From Bacteroidales bacterium UBA1077 (lineage in GTDB: Bacteria; Bacteroidota; Bacteroidia; Bacteroidales; UBA932), in assembly GCA_002314195.1 (NCBI GenBank), contig DCCQ01000049.1, forward strand, positions 1 to 64,000: a stretch of 64,000 nucleotides of DNA, written 5' to 3'. Positions within the stretch are counted from its first letter, which is position 1; each line of letters begins with the position of its first letter. Below are positions 48,104 through 56,410 of the stretch, in pieces. Position numbers and translations under genes: made by a program. The notes below the pieces were generated by a model. That model saw nothing but the letters and a program-made list of their open reading frames with translations, was not told the origin of the DNA and did not search any database.

Positions 48104-49789
48104 TTAATTATCAAACTCATGAAACAGAGACTGGGAGATGTTGATCATGAAATCCCCCATGGCCTCAAGTTCAGCCAGCATATCAAGATAATAGTTGATA
48201 GCCAGGAACTTGTCCGCACCCTTCTCTATCTGGAAGATGCCCTCGTCCCTAAGCGTATCGCGGGTCTCATTGATGACATCCTCGGCCTTGTAGGCGTTGC
48301 TGATGTCCTTAAGTTTACCGTCTGCGGCCAGCCTCATGTTTGAGACCATCACGGCGAAGGCTTGGTTGACCTTGCCTATCAGTAGGTTAAGCTTGCTGAC
48401 AGTCTCCTCGTCAAAATCAAGTTTGTGGACACGAAGGCGTGTAAGCAAGCGGCTGATGTTTTCACAACTGTCGCCCAAACTTTCCAACTCACTGATCACT
48501 CGATAGATAACTTTGACTTCACGTGCCTCGTGATCGTTCATGGACTCTGTGGTGAGGCTGTTCAGGAAAGCCGCTATCTCATATTCAAACCGGTCAGTGA
48601 CTTCCTCGCATTTGACGAGTTTCTGCCGATATTCCTCAAATTTGTCCGGATCCTTCTCATTCAAAGCAAGTTTGACATTCTGGAATCCCTCCTGTGCCGT
48701 CACAGCGAAATTTACAGCTTCCTTATAGGCCTGCTCAATCGAGATCGAAGGCGTTCCGAAAAGTCGGCCACTTCCGATGAACTTCAGATGGAAGTCTCCC
48801 TTCTCCGGATCCGGTTCTTTGATCCACCTCGTCAACAGATCGGCGAACGGCTTGCGGAACCATACCAGAACCAAAGTCGAAACGGCATTGAACATGGTGT
48901 GGACACAGGCTACGCCGAAGACAGCGGTCATCTGCGGATCAAGTCCGAACACAGACACAAGTCCTAGATTGATCTTTATGAATATGTTGAAGAATATCAG
49001 CACAAAGACGGCACCGGCCACATTAAAGACAGTGTGGGCGAGTGCGGCCCGCCTGGCCTGGACTCCAGCCCCGCTGGCCGCGATGTTAGCACCGATCGTG
49101 GTACCGATATTCTCACCAAGAACCATGGCGGCGGCCATCGGGAACGGCAACCAACCTAGATAGGCAAGCACCATCGTAAGTATAACTGTGACGCTGGACG
49201 ACTGGAGAATGAACGTGATAATAATTCCTATCAACATGAACATCAACACGGAACCAATTCCATGCGATGCCAGTCCAGAAATGTAGGCTGCCGTTTCTGG
49301 AACGGTGTCAATCGCTGGTATTGAGGACTTTATGTAGATAAGCCCGACGAAAACCAATGACAATCCCAAAACTGCCTGACCAATGTTCTTTACCAAGGAT
49401 TTCTTCAGAAGCGTCATCACAAAGCCGGCTCCGAGCAGCACAAACGCCAGAACCGTCACATCAAGCCAGAACCCTGTAGCAGCTATTATCCAAGCAGTTA
49501 TGGTCGTGCCGATGTTGGCTCCCATAATCACACAGATGCCTTGCTTTAGTGATAGGGTAGCGACACTCACAAGACTAGCCACCAAGATTGTCGTGGCGCT
49601 TGAAGACTGGACAACGGCCGTGATCCCGGCTCCGGAAAGAATCTGTTTGAACGGAGTTCCGGATGTCATCCATTTTTCAAATCTCCTGAGCCGGTCGCCG
49701 AAAGCTTTCTGAATCCCGGAACTAAGCATCTCAAGTCCGAAGACAAAGAGCGCCAGCGCGCCAAGAAGAGTCAGTAATTGTAGAATCAT
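48104..49789 (-). CDS. Na/Pi cotransporter (NptA-like) with PhoU-like C-terminal domain
   Basis: A 561-residue inner-membrane protein of the Na/Pi cotransporter family. Two repeats each carry the QSSS motif (VVQSSSATTILVAS and ILQSSSVTVILTM), and there are about nine membrane segments. The last 200 residues or so are cytosolic and helical, resembling PhoU, which senses or regulates phosphate uptake. The ATG at 49789 is preferred to a TTG at 49810. It lies 33 nt from rlmD on the same strand. The ion may be phosphate or another anion. Confidence 0.93.
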   Translation of the reverse strand: MILQLLTLLGALALFVFGLEMLSSGIQKAFGDRLRRFEKWMTSGTPFKQILSGAGITAVVQSSSATTILVASLVSVATLSLKQGICVIMGANIGTTITAWIIAATGFWLDVTVLAFVLLGAGFVMTLLKKSLVKNIGQAVLGLSLVFVGLIYIKSSIPAIDTVPETAAYISGLASHGIGSVLMFMLIGIIITFILQSSSVTVILTMVLAYLGWLPFPMAAAMVLGENIGTTIGANIAASGAGVQARRAALAHTVFNVAGAVFVLIFFNIFIKINLGLVSVFGLDPQMTAVFGVACVHTMFNAVSTLVLVWFRKPFADLLTRWIKEPDPEKGDFHLKFIGSGRLFGTPSISIEQAYKEAVNFAVTAQEGFQNVKLALNEKDPDKFEEYRQKLVKCEEVTDRFEYEIAAFLNSLTTESMNDHEAREVKVIYRVISELESLGDSCENISRLLTRLRVHKLDFDEETVSKLNLLIGKVNQAFAVMVSNMRLAADGKLKDISNAYKAEDVINETRDTLRDEGIFQIEKGADKFLAINYYLDMLAELEAMGDFMINISQSLFHEFDN

Positions 49790-49860
49790 ATCAAAGGTTG
49801 TGTTTATCAAATGGCCAACTTAACATAATCCAAATTGTGTAACAACAATAGGCGAGTACA

Positions 49861-51021
49861 CTATACAAGCGAAACTATTGATTCTGAGTCGAATTTGTCC
49901 GGTGAATATCCTTGCTTGAACGTGATTCCGTCACCGAGAATCTTAAATCCGGCCGATGAGGCCTGTTCGTTCAGCAATCTGACGCTGGCAGCGGCCCATG
50001 TGAATGAACCGAACGCGAAGAAACGTCTGTTTTTGACCAGACGATCGCAGATCGCTTCCATCAACTGACGTACAGGAGGCAATATTCCATTATTATAGGT
50101 CGGCGAGCCGAGAATCACAGTGTCGTACTTGAACACGTCACGAAGCGCGAACGAGTAACATTCATCATTAAGATTGTGAAGCGTAAACGGAATCCCCCGC
50201 TTTTCCAAGGACGATGCCAAAGCAAGCGCAGCCTTCTCGGTGTTGCCGTACATCGAACCGTAAGCCAGACAAACCCCGTGTTCCAGAGGCTCATAACGGC
50301 TGAGCTTGTCATACAACGAGACGACCTCTGGAATATGCCCCTCCCAAACCGGGCCGTGCGTGCTGCAAATCCGGCATATTTCCAATCCTGCAAGTTTCTT
50401 CAGAGCGGCCTGGACCGGTGCGGCATATTTCCCGACAATATTTGAATAATACCTTGTCATCTCGTCTTGATATTCATTGAATATGTCTGATTGCGAATCT
50501 ATTACGCTATTCGGGAAAGTCTTGAAGGTGCCAAAAGCATCTCCGGAGAACAAGGTTTTATCCTCCGTACACCACGTCACCATCGTCTCCGGCCAATGAA
50601 CCATCGGAACCATGAAAAACTTAAGGCTTGTGCCTCCCAATGTGAGAGTCTCCCCCTCCTTTATCACCTTGATGTTGTCGGTCAGACCTTGGTAGCCCTC
50701 AATCATCGGCACCGCCTTTGCGTTTGTAACTATAGTACAGTCAGGATATTCATTTCTAATCACGCTTTGGAGGGCGCTGTGGTCCGGCTCCATGTGATTG
50801 ACAACGAGATAGTCAATCTTCCTGTCCCCTATCTCTGCCTTGATGTTGGCAAGAAACTCGTCCTTGAACGCCACGGCAGCCGTGTCTATCAAGGCAATTT
50901 TTTCATCCACAACCAGATAGGAATTATAGCTGACACCAAAAGGAAGCGGCCACTGCCGCTCGAAGAGTTTGGTCTGCAGGTCATTCACGCCCACAAAACG
51001 GATTCTTTCAGATAGTCTCAT
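49861..51021 (-). CDS. Flavodiiron protein (FprA/ROO-type A flavoprotein)
   Basis: A 386-residue enzyme reducing O2 or NO to protect anaerobes. The metallo-beta-lactamase half has the diiron ligands in VVNHMEPDHSALQS (HxExDH), VHWPETMVTW, FSGDAFGTF and CSTHGPVW. The C-terminal flavodoxin domain binds FMN at AYGSMYGNTEKAALAL. No extra rubredoxin domain is present, so electrons must come from a separate donor. The ATG at 51021 is preferred over a TTG at 51030. Its -7 box (51085-51078) is back to back with that of rarA. Confidence 0.95.
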   Translation of the reverse strand: MRLSERIRFVGVNDLQTKLFERQWPLPFGVSYNSYLVVDEKIALIDTAAVAFKDEFLANIKAEIGDRKIDYLVVNHMEPDHSALQSVIRNEYPDCTIVTNAKAVPMIEGYQGLTDNIKVIKEGETLTLGGTSLKFFMVPMVHWPETMVTWCTEDKTLFSGDAFGTFKTFPNSVIDSQSDIFNEYQDEMTRYYSNIVGKYAAPVQAALKKLAGLEICRICSTHGPVWEGHIPEVVSLYDKLSRYEPLEHGVCLAYGSMYGNTEKAALALASSLEKRGIPFTLHNLNDECYSFALRDVFKYDTVILGSPTYNNGILPPVRQLMEAICDRLVKNRRFFAFGSFTWAAASVRLLNEQASSAGFKILGDGITFKQGYSPDKFDSESIVSLV

Positions 51022-51077
51022 CGTGTTCAAATAAGTTCTGTCCTGACGTCGGCTACATTGGCCGGCAAGTAATTTAC

Positions 51078-51085
51078 AAATTTAC
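51078..51085 (-). promoter_or_regulatory. -7 box of the flavodiiron gene
   Basis: TAAATTTG on the minus strand, 57 nt before the ATG at 51021. Confidence 0.5.
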
Positions 51086-51107
51086 GAAACTTATTCCGCT
51101 TTTTCTT

Positions 51108-51115
51108 AAATTTGC
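51108..51115 (+). promoter_or_regulatory. -7 box of rarA
   Basis: TAAATTTG; predicted start near 51122, leaving a leader of about 95 nt with several small palindromes before the rarA ATG. Confidence 0.5.
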
Positions 51116-51136
51116 GATTAGTTAGGCTTAAAAATA

Positions 51137-51185
51137 GCGGCAAAACCGCATTAACATAAATGTTACAACAATAAACATTATTGTT
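51137..51185 (+). promoter_or_regulatory. Palindrome cluster in the rarA leader
   Basis: Three small inverted repeats in a row: GCGG-CAAAA-CCGC (51137-51149), TAACAT-AA-ATGTTA (51152-51165) and AACAATA-AACAT-TATTGTT (51167-51185). They could be hairpins in the leader RNA or binding sites of a dimeric regulator acting on the flavodiiron and rarA genes. No regulator can be named. Confidence 0.4.
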
Positions 51186-51217
51186 TTCAACATTAATTAA
51201 ACGTTATTTAGAGCAAT

Positions 51218-52540
51218 ATGTCAGATTCATACCAAAGAACAGGGCAAAGTGCTATGCTTCCCCCTCTCCCCGAGAGAATGCGCCCCAAAAAGTTGTCCGA
51301 ATATGTAGGCCAAAGGCATTTAGTAGGCGAAGGATGCATCCTGAGGAAGATGATCGAGAACGGGAATCTGTCCTCGTTCATCCTATGGGGTCCTCCGGGA
51401 GTCGGGAAAACCACATTGGCTGGAATAATCGCCCAGACTTTGGCGCGAGACTTCTACACTCTGTCTGCGGTCAGCGCCGGAGTAAAGGATGTCCGCGATG
51501 TTATCGACAAGGCCAAAAGCGCGTCCGTGTTCTCAAACGGTGCCGCCCCGATCCTGTTCATTGATGAGATTCATCGCTTCAACAAGGCCCAGCAGGACGC
51601 CCTTCTCGGAGCAGTTGAGAACGGTACGATTGTCTTGATCGGTGCCACTACAGAGAACCCTTCGTTCGAGGTGATCACACCACTCCTGTCCAGATGTCAG
51701 GTATTCGTGCTTAAATCGCTGGAAGCCAATGACCTTCAGACTTTGCTGGACAGAGCCCTTAAAGAGGATGTGCTTCTGAAGGAGAAGGACATAGAGGTTA
51801 AGGAAAACGAAGCGCTGTTCCGTTACAGCGGAGGAGACGGCAGGAAGCTGCTTAACGTGCTCGAAATCGTCGTCGATACTTTCTCAGGAAAAGAATCTCA
51901 CATTGTCATTGACAACGAGACTGTCACGGCTTGCATTCAGGAGAATCTTGCGATTTACGACAAGGATGGTGAGATGCACTACGACATCATCTCGGCCTTC
52001 ATCAAATCCATCCGAGGATCCGACCCTAACGCAGCGGTCTATTATCTGGCCAGGATGCTTGACGGAGGCGAGGATCCTTTGTTCATAGCAAGAAGGCTCT
52101 GCATCTCGGCGGCAGAGGATGTCGGACTTGCCAACCCGAATGCACTGCTTCTAGCAAACTCATGCTTCCAGATTGTCCATCAGATAGGCATGCCGGAGGC
52201 AAGGATCCCGCTTTCCGAGGCCACAATCTATCTTGCAAGCTCTCCTAAAAGTAATGCGGCGTATCTCGCAATAGACAAAGCACTTGAAACCACACATTCC
52301 AACAATGGAGTACCTGTTCCTCTGTACCTTAGGAACGCTCCGACAAAGCTGATGGAAGAACTGGGGTACGCTGACGGCTACAAATATGCCCACGACTATC
52401 CAGGACATTTCACCGATCTGGAGTTCATGCCAGCGGGAATGGAAGGGACCGTATTCTATGAACCGGATTCCAACCCACAGGAGGACAGGCTGAAAGCTTA
52501 TCTTGAGGCGTGCTGGCCTAAGTACTACTCAAAAAAGTAA
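51218..52540 (+). CDS. rarA: Replication-associated recombination protein RarA (MgsA)
   Basis: A 440-residue AAA+ ATPase acting at stalled replication forks. Key motifs: [35 protein letters not shown] (Walker A), [19 protein letters not shown] (Walker B) and [13 protein letters not shown] (sensor 1). The C-terminal tetramerisation region includes [22 protein letters not shown] and the end NHPGHF-like patch (HDYPGHF). The gene ends 55 nt before the Ca/Na antiporter. Confidence 0.96.
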   Translation: MSDSYQRTGQSAMLPPLPERMRPKKLSEYVGQRHLVGEGCILRKMIENGNLSSFILWGPPGVGKTTLAGIIAQTLARDFYTLSAVSAGVKDVRDVIDKAKSASVFSNGAAPILFIDEIHRFNKAQQDALLGAVENGTIVLIGATTENPSFEVITPLLSRCQVFVLKSLEANDLQTLLDRALKEDVLLKEKDIEVKENEALFRYSGGDGRKLLNVLEIVVDTFSGKESHIVIDNETVTACIQENLAIYDKDGEMHYDIISAFIKSIRGSDPNAAVYYLARMLDGGEDPLFIARRLCISAAEDVGLANPNALLLANSCFQIVHQIGMPEARIPLSEATIYLASSPKSNAAYLAIDKALETTHSNNGVPVPLYLRNAPTKLMEELGYADGYKYAHDYPGHFTDLEFMPAGMEGTVFYEPDSNPQEDRLKAYLEACWPKYYSKK

Positions 52541-52561
52541 CATGGTTTACTATTTTTTCAT

Positions 52562-52569
52562 TAATTTTG
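52562..52569 (+). promoter_or_regulatory. -7 box of the Ca/Na antiporter gene
   Basis: TAATTTTG, 27 nt before the ATG at 52596. Confidence 0.45.
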
Positions 52570-52595
52570 CGTCTCAAAATATAAATATAGGAATA

Positions 52596-53582
52596 ATGAT
52601 AACAGAGATCCTTATCCTGATTGCCGGACTTGCGCTGGTCGTGCTTGGGGCCGATTGGCTTGTCGACGGATCATCCACAATTGCCAGAAAGGCCGGGCTG
52701 AGCGAGTTCGTGATCGGACTGACCATTGTCGGGATTGGCACATCATCTCCGGAACTGGTCGTAAGCCTTACCGGTGCCTTGAAAGGCAATGCTGACATCG
52801 CTGTGGGCAACATAGTAGGCTCGAACATATTCAATGCCCTCTTCATCCTTGGCTTCACGGCCTTGATCCGACCTATAGCGATGACCCGGAACAATGTGAA
52901 GATTGATATTCCTCTTAACATTTTGGTGACAGTGCTTCTGATAGCCTTCGGGATGCACCACTCATTGTTCGGAATAGGCGGACAGGACACATTGTCAAAA
53001 ACTGAAGGATTTGTATTTCTGGCACTTTTTGCCGCATATATGTATTGGTCCTTCAAGTCCGGAAAGGTTGACGGTGAAGAACAGTCCGCAGAACCGGAAA
53101 AAAGGAAGACCTGGGTTGCGGCATTAATGATAGTCGGAGGTCTCGCTGCATTGATTTTCGGTGGTGACAAGTTTGTGGACAGTGCCACACAGATTGCCAA
53201 GATGCTTGGCATCAGTGACAAATTCATAGCCGTCACGATTCTTGCCGGTGGCACGTCATTGCCCGAACTGGTCACCTGCGTTGTGGCCGCGGCAAAGAAA
53301 AAGGGACAGTTGGCACTCGGAAACATCCTTGGCTCCAACATCAGCAACATTCTGATGATCCTTGGCGTTTCTGCCATAGCCTACAAACCATTGCCAGGCT
53401 CACCATCTGGGCTTTCATTCAGCGGTATGTCATTTATGGACCTCGGAATTCTGCTTCTTGGAGCCGTTCTCATTTGGGTCAGCGCATTCACAGGAAAAGG
53501 CAGGAAACTGGACAGAGTCGAAGGCTTTGCCTTCCTCGCAACCTTCTCATACTACGTGACATGGCTATTTAAGAACATGTAA
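52596..53582 (+). CDS. Calcium/sodium antiporter (CaCA family, YrbG-like)
   Basis: A 328-residue membrane protein of about ten segments in two inverted halves, each with the alpha-repeat of sodium/calcium exchangers: GIGTSSPELVVSL with GNIVGSNIFNAL, and GGTSLPELVTCV with GNILGSNISNILMILG. The acidic Glu of each PEL motif binds the cation. The ATG at 52596 starts directly with the first membrane segment; an upstream frame would overlap rarA. Cysteate synthase follows after 26 nt on the same strand and could be cotranscribed. Confidence 0.94.
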   Translation: MITEILILIAGLALVVLGADWLVDGSSTIARKAGLSEFVIGLTIVGIGTSSPELVVSLTGALKGNADIAVGNIVGSNIFNALFILGFTALIRPIAMTRNNVKIDIPLNILVTVLLIAFGMHHSLFGIGGQDTLSKTEGFVFLALFAAYMYWSFKSGKVDGEEQSAEPEKRKTWVAALMIVGGLAALIFGGDKFVDSATQIAKMLGISDKFIAVTILAGGTSLPELVTCVVAAAKKKGQLALGNILGSNISNILMILGVSAIAYKPLPGSPSGLSFSGMSFMDLGILLLGAVLIWVSAFTGKGRKLDRVEGFAFLATFSYYVTWLFKNM

Positions 53583-53608
53583 ATGAATATATTAAAAGAA
53601 CAATCAAT

Positions 53609-54892
53609 ATGAAATTCAAACCAACAAACTACCAGTTGATGGATGTCGGCACCGGGAGAGTATTCCAGGATGCCGGTTGGACATTGGCTGACCCCGAGGC
53701 TTCCGCACCGTCATTGGTCAGAGCCGTGTACGAGAATGAGAAGTTCACCCCTCGCGAGGATCTCAAAGGTCTCTACAGGTACGCAGAATGGCTTCCGATA
53801 AACAGGACTCTGAAGAACTCGCACGCACCTGTGACCTACAAGAGCAAGGGCCTCGCGGAGCTTCTCGGAATGGAGAACCTCTACATAACCTTGTCAGGCT
53901 ACGTTCCTAAGCGTGGCGCCAAGATGGAGACTTGCTCGTTCAAGGAGACCGAGGCGTTCTCCGTCTGCGCAAGGCTGCCGAAGAACGACAAGCACATCCT
54001 TGTGGTCCAGTCAGCCGGCAACACAGCCAGAGCATTCGCCCGTGTTTGCTCCGACAACGACATTCCGATTGTCATCTGCATCCCTAACGACAACATCAGC
54101 GATCTTTGGTTCCTCAAGAAGCTGAAATCATGTGTCAAGGTGATTGCGACTCCAAATGGAACGGATTACTACGATGCCATAGCACTCGGAGAGAAACTCT
54201 GCAAGGATTCACACTATCTGGCCGAGGGTGGCGCGAAGAACGTTGCCCGAAGAGACGGCATGGGCACCACGCTTTTGAGTGCAGTGGAGGCAATCGGAAG
54301 GATTCCGGATGCTTATTTCCAAGCCGTTGGAAGCGGAACAGGCGCGATCGCAGCATGGGAGAACGCTTGCAGGCTTGCCAAGGACGGACGTTTCGGCGAG
54401 AACAAGATGAGGGTTTATTGCGCGCAGAATGCCCCGTTCACCCTAATGTACGATTCATGGAAAGCCGGTTCGAGAGATCTCGTGCCGATCACACCTGAAG
54501 AATCAAGGAAGAGCGCTGAGGTGATCCTCGCGAAGGTTCTTTCCAACAGAAAGCCGCCATACAGCCTTGCAGGTGGCCTTTTCGACACGCTCAAGGAATC
54601 CAACGGTGACTTCTTCAAGGTAACAAACGATGACATCGTATATTGGATGCTCCAGTTCTTCAACAAGGAAGGCTACGACATATTCCCTGCCGCCGCATCC
54701 GCTGTTGCCGCGTTGAAGAAGGCTCTTGATGAGGGCTCTGTCAAGAAAGAGGAGACCGTGATGTTGAATATCACGGGGGCCGGAATGCTTAACGCCACCA
54801 GCAAAGGTTTCGAGTTGAAAAAGCCTGACTTGATCCTCAGCACCGAACTCTCCGCTGAGGAGGTCATCGCAAGTGTTGACCGGCTGTTCTAG
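53609..54892 (+). CDS. Cysteate synthase (threonine-synthase-like PLP enzyme)
   Basis: A 427-residue fold-II PLP enzyme. It resembles threonine synthase but is closer to the cysteate synthase group, which makes L-cysteate from O-phosphoserine and sulfite. The characteristic blocks are DAGWTLADPEA, LYRYAEWLPINR, METCSFKETEAFSVCARLP (Schiff-base Lys in SFKE), VVQSAGNTARAFARVCSDN and QAVGSGTGAIAAWE (phosphate loop). In methanogens the product feeds coenzyme M; in Bacteroidetes it is the head-group precursor of sulfonolipids (capnine, sulfobacin). Downstream capnine genes are not in this window. The specificity is inferred from family resemblance recalled from memory; threonine synthase activity is the alternative. 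Confidence 0.85.
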   Translation: MKFKPTNYQLMDVGTGRVFQDAGWTLADPEASAPSLVRAVYENEKFTPREDLKGLYRYAEWLPINRTLKNSHAPVTYKSKGLAELLGMENLYITLSGYVPKRGAKMETCSFKETEAFSVCARLPKNDKHILVVQSAGNTARAFARVCSDNDIPIVICIPNDNISDLWFLKKLKSCVKVIATPNGTDYYDAIALGEKLCKDSHYLAEGGAKNVARRDGMGTTLLSAVEAIGRIPDAYFQAVGSGTGAIAAWENACRLAKDGRFGENKMRVYCAQNAPFTLMYDSWKAGSRDLVPITPEESRKSAEVILAKVLSNRKPPYSLAGGLFDTLKESNGDFFKVTNDDIVYWMLQFFNKEGYDIFPAAASAVAALKKALDEGSVKKEETVMLNITGAGMLNATSKGFELKKPDLILSTELSAEEVIASVDRLF

Positions 54893-54990
54893 CATTAACA
54901 AAAATGTTTACATAATTAACACATCTGTTATATTACCTACAAATCAGCGCGATAGATTCAACAACCGAATTAAAGACGAAAACATTAATC

Positions 54991-55060
54991 GCGTTCAGAA
55001 AATAAAAATTCCCAAATTTTGGTAACGTGCAAAATTTGGGAATTTTCTATTTTTGAACGC
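54991..55060. terminator. Long inverted-repeat terminator after cysteate synthase
   Basis: A perfect 17-bp stem (AAAATTCCCAAATTTTG at 55005-55021 with 55030-55046, 8-nt loop) sits inside a longer imperfect pairing of two 31-nt arms (54991-55021 with 55030-55060, 27 of 31 matching). A/T-rich flanks allow termination in both directions between convergent genes. Confidence 0.75.
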
Positions 55061-55101
55061 CGGTCCTGTATCGGATAAAGCGGATCAATAGTCATCATGT
55101 C

Positions 55102-55123
55102 GCTTCAACAGGCTCAGCGACCG
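55102..55123. repeat. REP-like short repeat, copy 2
   Basis: GCTTCAACAGGC then TCAGCGACCG, 20 of 22 bases identical to copy 1 at 46599-46620. One of the two changes keeps the stem as a G-T pair. Like copy 1 it lies between convergent genes. Confidence 0.55.
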
Positions 55124-55155
55124 TGAAATGCAAGACCGCTGACACGTGTCTGTCA

Positions 55156-56328
55156 TTACTCCTGACGAAGCGGCTCACCGGAGACGAGACGTTCCTTCGA
55201 TTCGACAGGGTTGGAGTAGATGCGCAGGAAGATGTCACGAAGCTCAGCGCGGTTCAGACGACGCTCAACCTTGTCAAGCTTGTGCTCGGTATATTCGGTG
55301 AACTTCTCAACATCCTCCGGAGTGTAAAGCTCGGCATACTTGTAACTATGATTGACAAGGTCGTAGGCTATGTAGTTGGTCTTCCAAAGCTGATAGCCAG
55401 CGATGATCCTCTTGTCTACTGCATGCCTGATGGCCTGATAACGGTCATTCTTGTCGCAACGGGACGCCAACTCGATCTCATCCGTAGTCAATGGAAGGCC
55501 AAAGTTAAGATGCACGTTGCCTTTCTGCTGGCGGATGCCCATCACAATACTGTGCAAGTCCTCCGTGCGAGTCTTGACATACTTCTGAGTCCTGGAGATA
55601 AGAATCTCACGAGCCTTGCGGACATCGCACGGCTCATATTCATAAGAAATGCTCAAAGGCACAATATTCAACTCCGCGAAATTCTCCTGAAAGGACTTAG
55701 TGCCGCTCATATCCAGCATCTTCAGCAAGCCCTGCTCTGTGGTGTCTATGCCATCCTTGGTACGTCCCTGCCTTTGAGCCAACCAAATAGACGATTTACC
55801 GGAAGTAATGGTTTGACGGATATATTTGGAAAGAATCTGCGATGACAAATAGAGTTCCCTCGCCGAGATGCCACGAATGACGCGTATCATCCTGTTGGAG
55901 CGGAGAAGATATTCAACAGTCTTGCTCTGCTTGATAAGGTTGTCGCCGACACATATTTCTGTCATCGGGATGCCGTTCTTGAAAAGCACCAACTGAGTTA
56001 TGGCCGGATCAAGAATGATGTCCCTATGGTTGGACATGGCCAGGAACTTGCCCTTGATCTCCTTGATGTAGCTTATACCGTCATAGGAGAAATTGTGTAT
56101 GGTGTTTTCCATGACCCACGTCACGGCCTTGTTCATCACAATTTCCTGAAACTCGTCAATATTATGCACGCTTTTCAGAGCGTTCCGAAGGAAAGTGATA
56201 GGCTCGTCCGGGAAAAGATATTCAGAAATAGCCAGTACAGCGGGATGATTCGCGACCTTGTTCAAAGCCTCGACCGCCTCAGCATCGTTGTAAGGACAGA
56301 TGCTGTCGAATTCAGATGAATCAGCCAT
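55156..56328 (-). CDS. Glycerol-phosphate/lysophospholipid acyltransferase-like protein
   Basis: A 390-residue protein with a PlsC-type acyltransferase core: MSNHRDIILDPAIT as motif I (His-Arg-Asp, with the distal Asp one position later than the classic HX4D), LLRSNRMIRVIRG as motif II, and SSIWLAQRQGRTKDG as the motif III region. No signal peptide or clear membrane span is present, though the core would sit at the inner membrane. Such proteins in Bacteroidetes are annotated as 1-acylglycerol-3-phosphate or glycerol acyltransferases; the exact acceptor is not known. The C-terminal 150 residues are helical and charged. -7 box at 56358-56351. Confidence 0.8.
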   Translation of the reverse strand: MADSSEFDSICPYNDAEAVEALNKVANHPAVLAISEYLFPDEPITFLRNALKSVHNIDEFQEIVMNKAVTWVMENTIHNFSYDGISYIKEIKGKFLAMSNHRDIILDPAITQLVLFKNGIPMTEICVGDNLIKQSKTVEYLLRSNRMIRVIRGISARELYLSSQILSKYIRQTITSGKSSIWLAQRQGRTKDGIDTTEQGLLKMLDMSGTKSFQENFAELNIVPLSISYEYEPCDVRKAREILISRTQKYVKTRTEDLHSIVMGIRQQKGNVHLNFGLPLTTDEIELASRCDKNDRYQAIRHAVDKRIIAGYQLWKTNYIAYDLVNHSYKYAELYTPEDVEKFTEYTEHKLDKVERRLNRAELRDIFLRIYSNPVESKERLVSGEPLRQE

Positions 56329-56350
56329 AATAAATCATCATTTGAGATTA

Positions 56351-56358
56351 CAAAATTA
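56351..56358 (-). promoter_or_regulatory. -7 box of the acyltransferase gene
   Basis: TAATTTTG on the minus strand, 23 nt before the ATG at 56328. Confidence 0.45.
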
Positions 56359-56410
56359 AGCAAATTACTTAACATTCGCAAAGTCTGTTAAACTACTGCA
56401 AATAATGCAG

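Noticed and set aside
53609..54892. Plain threonine synthase
   Set aside because: Conserved blocks such as METCSFKETEA and LYRYAEWLPINR fit the cysteate synthase group better, although threonine synthase remains the fallback.
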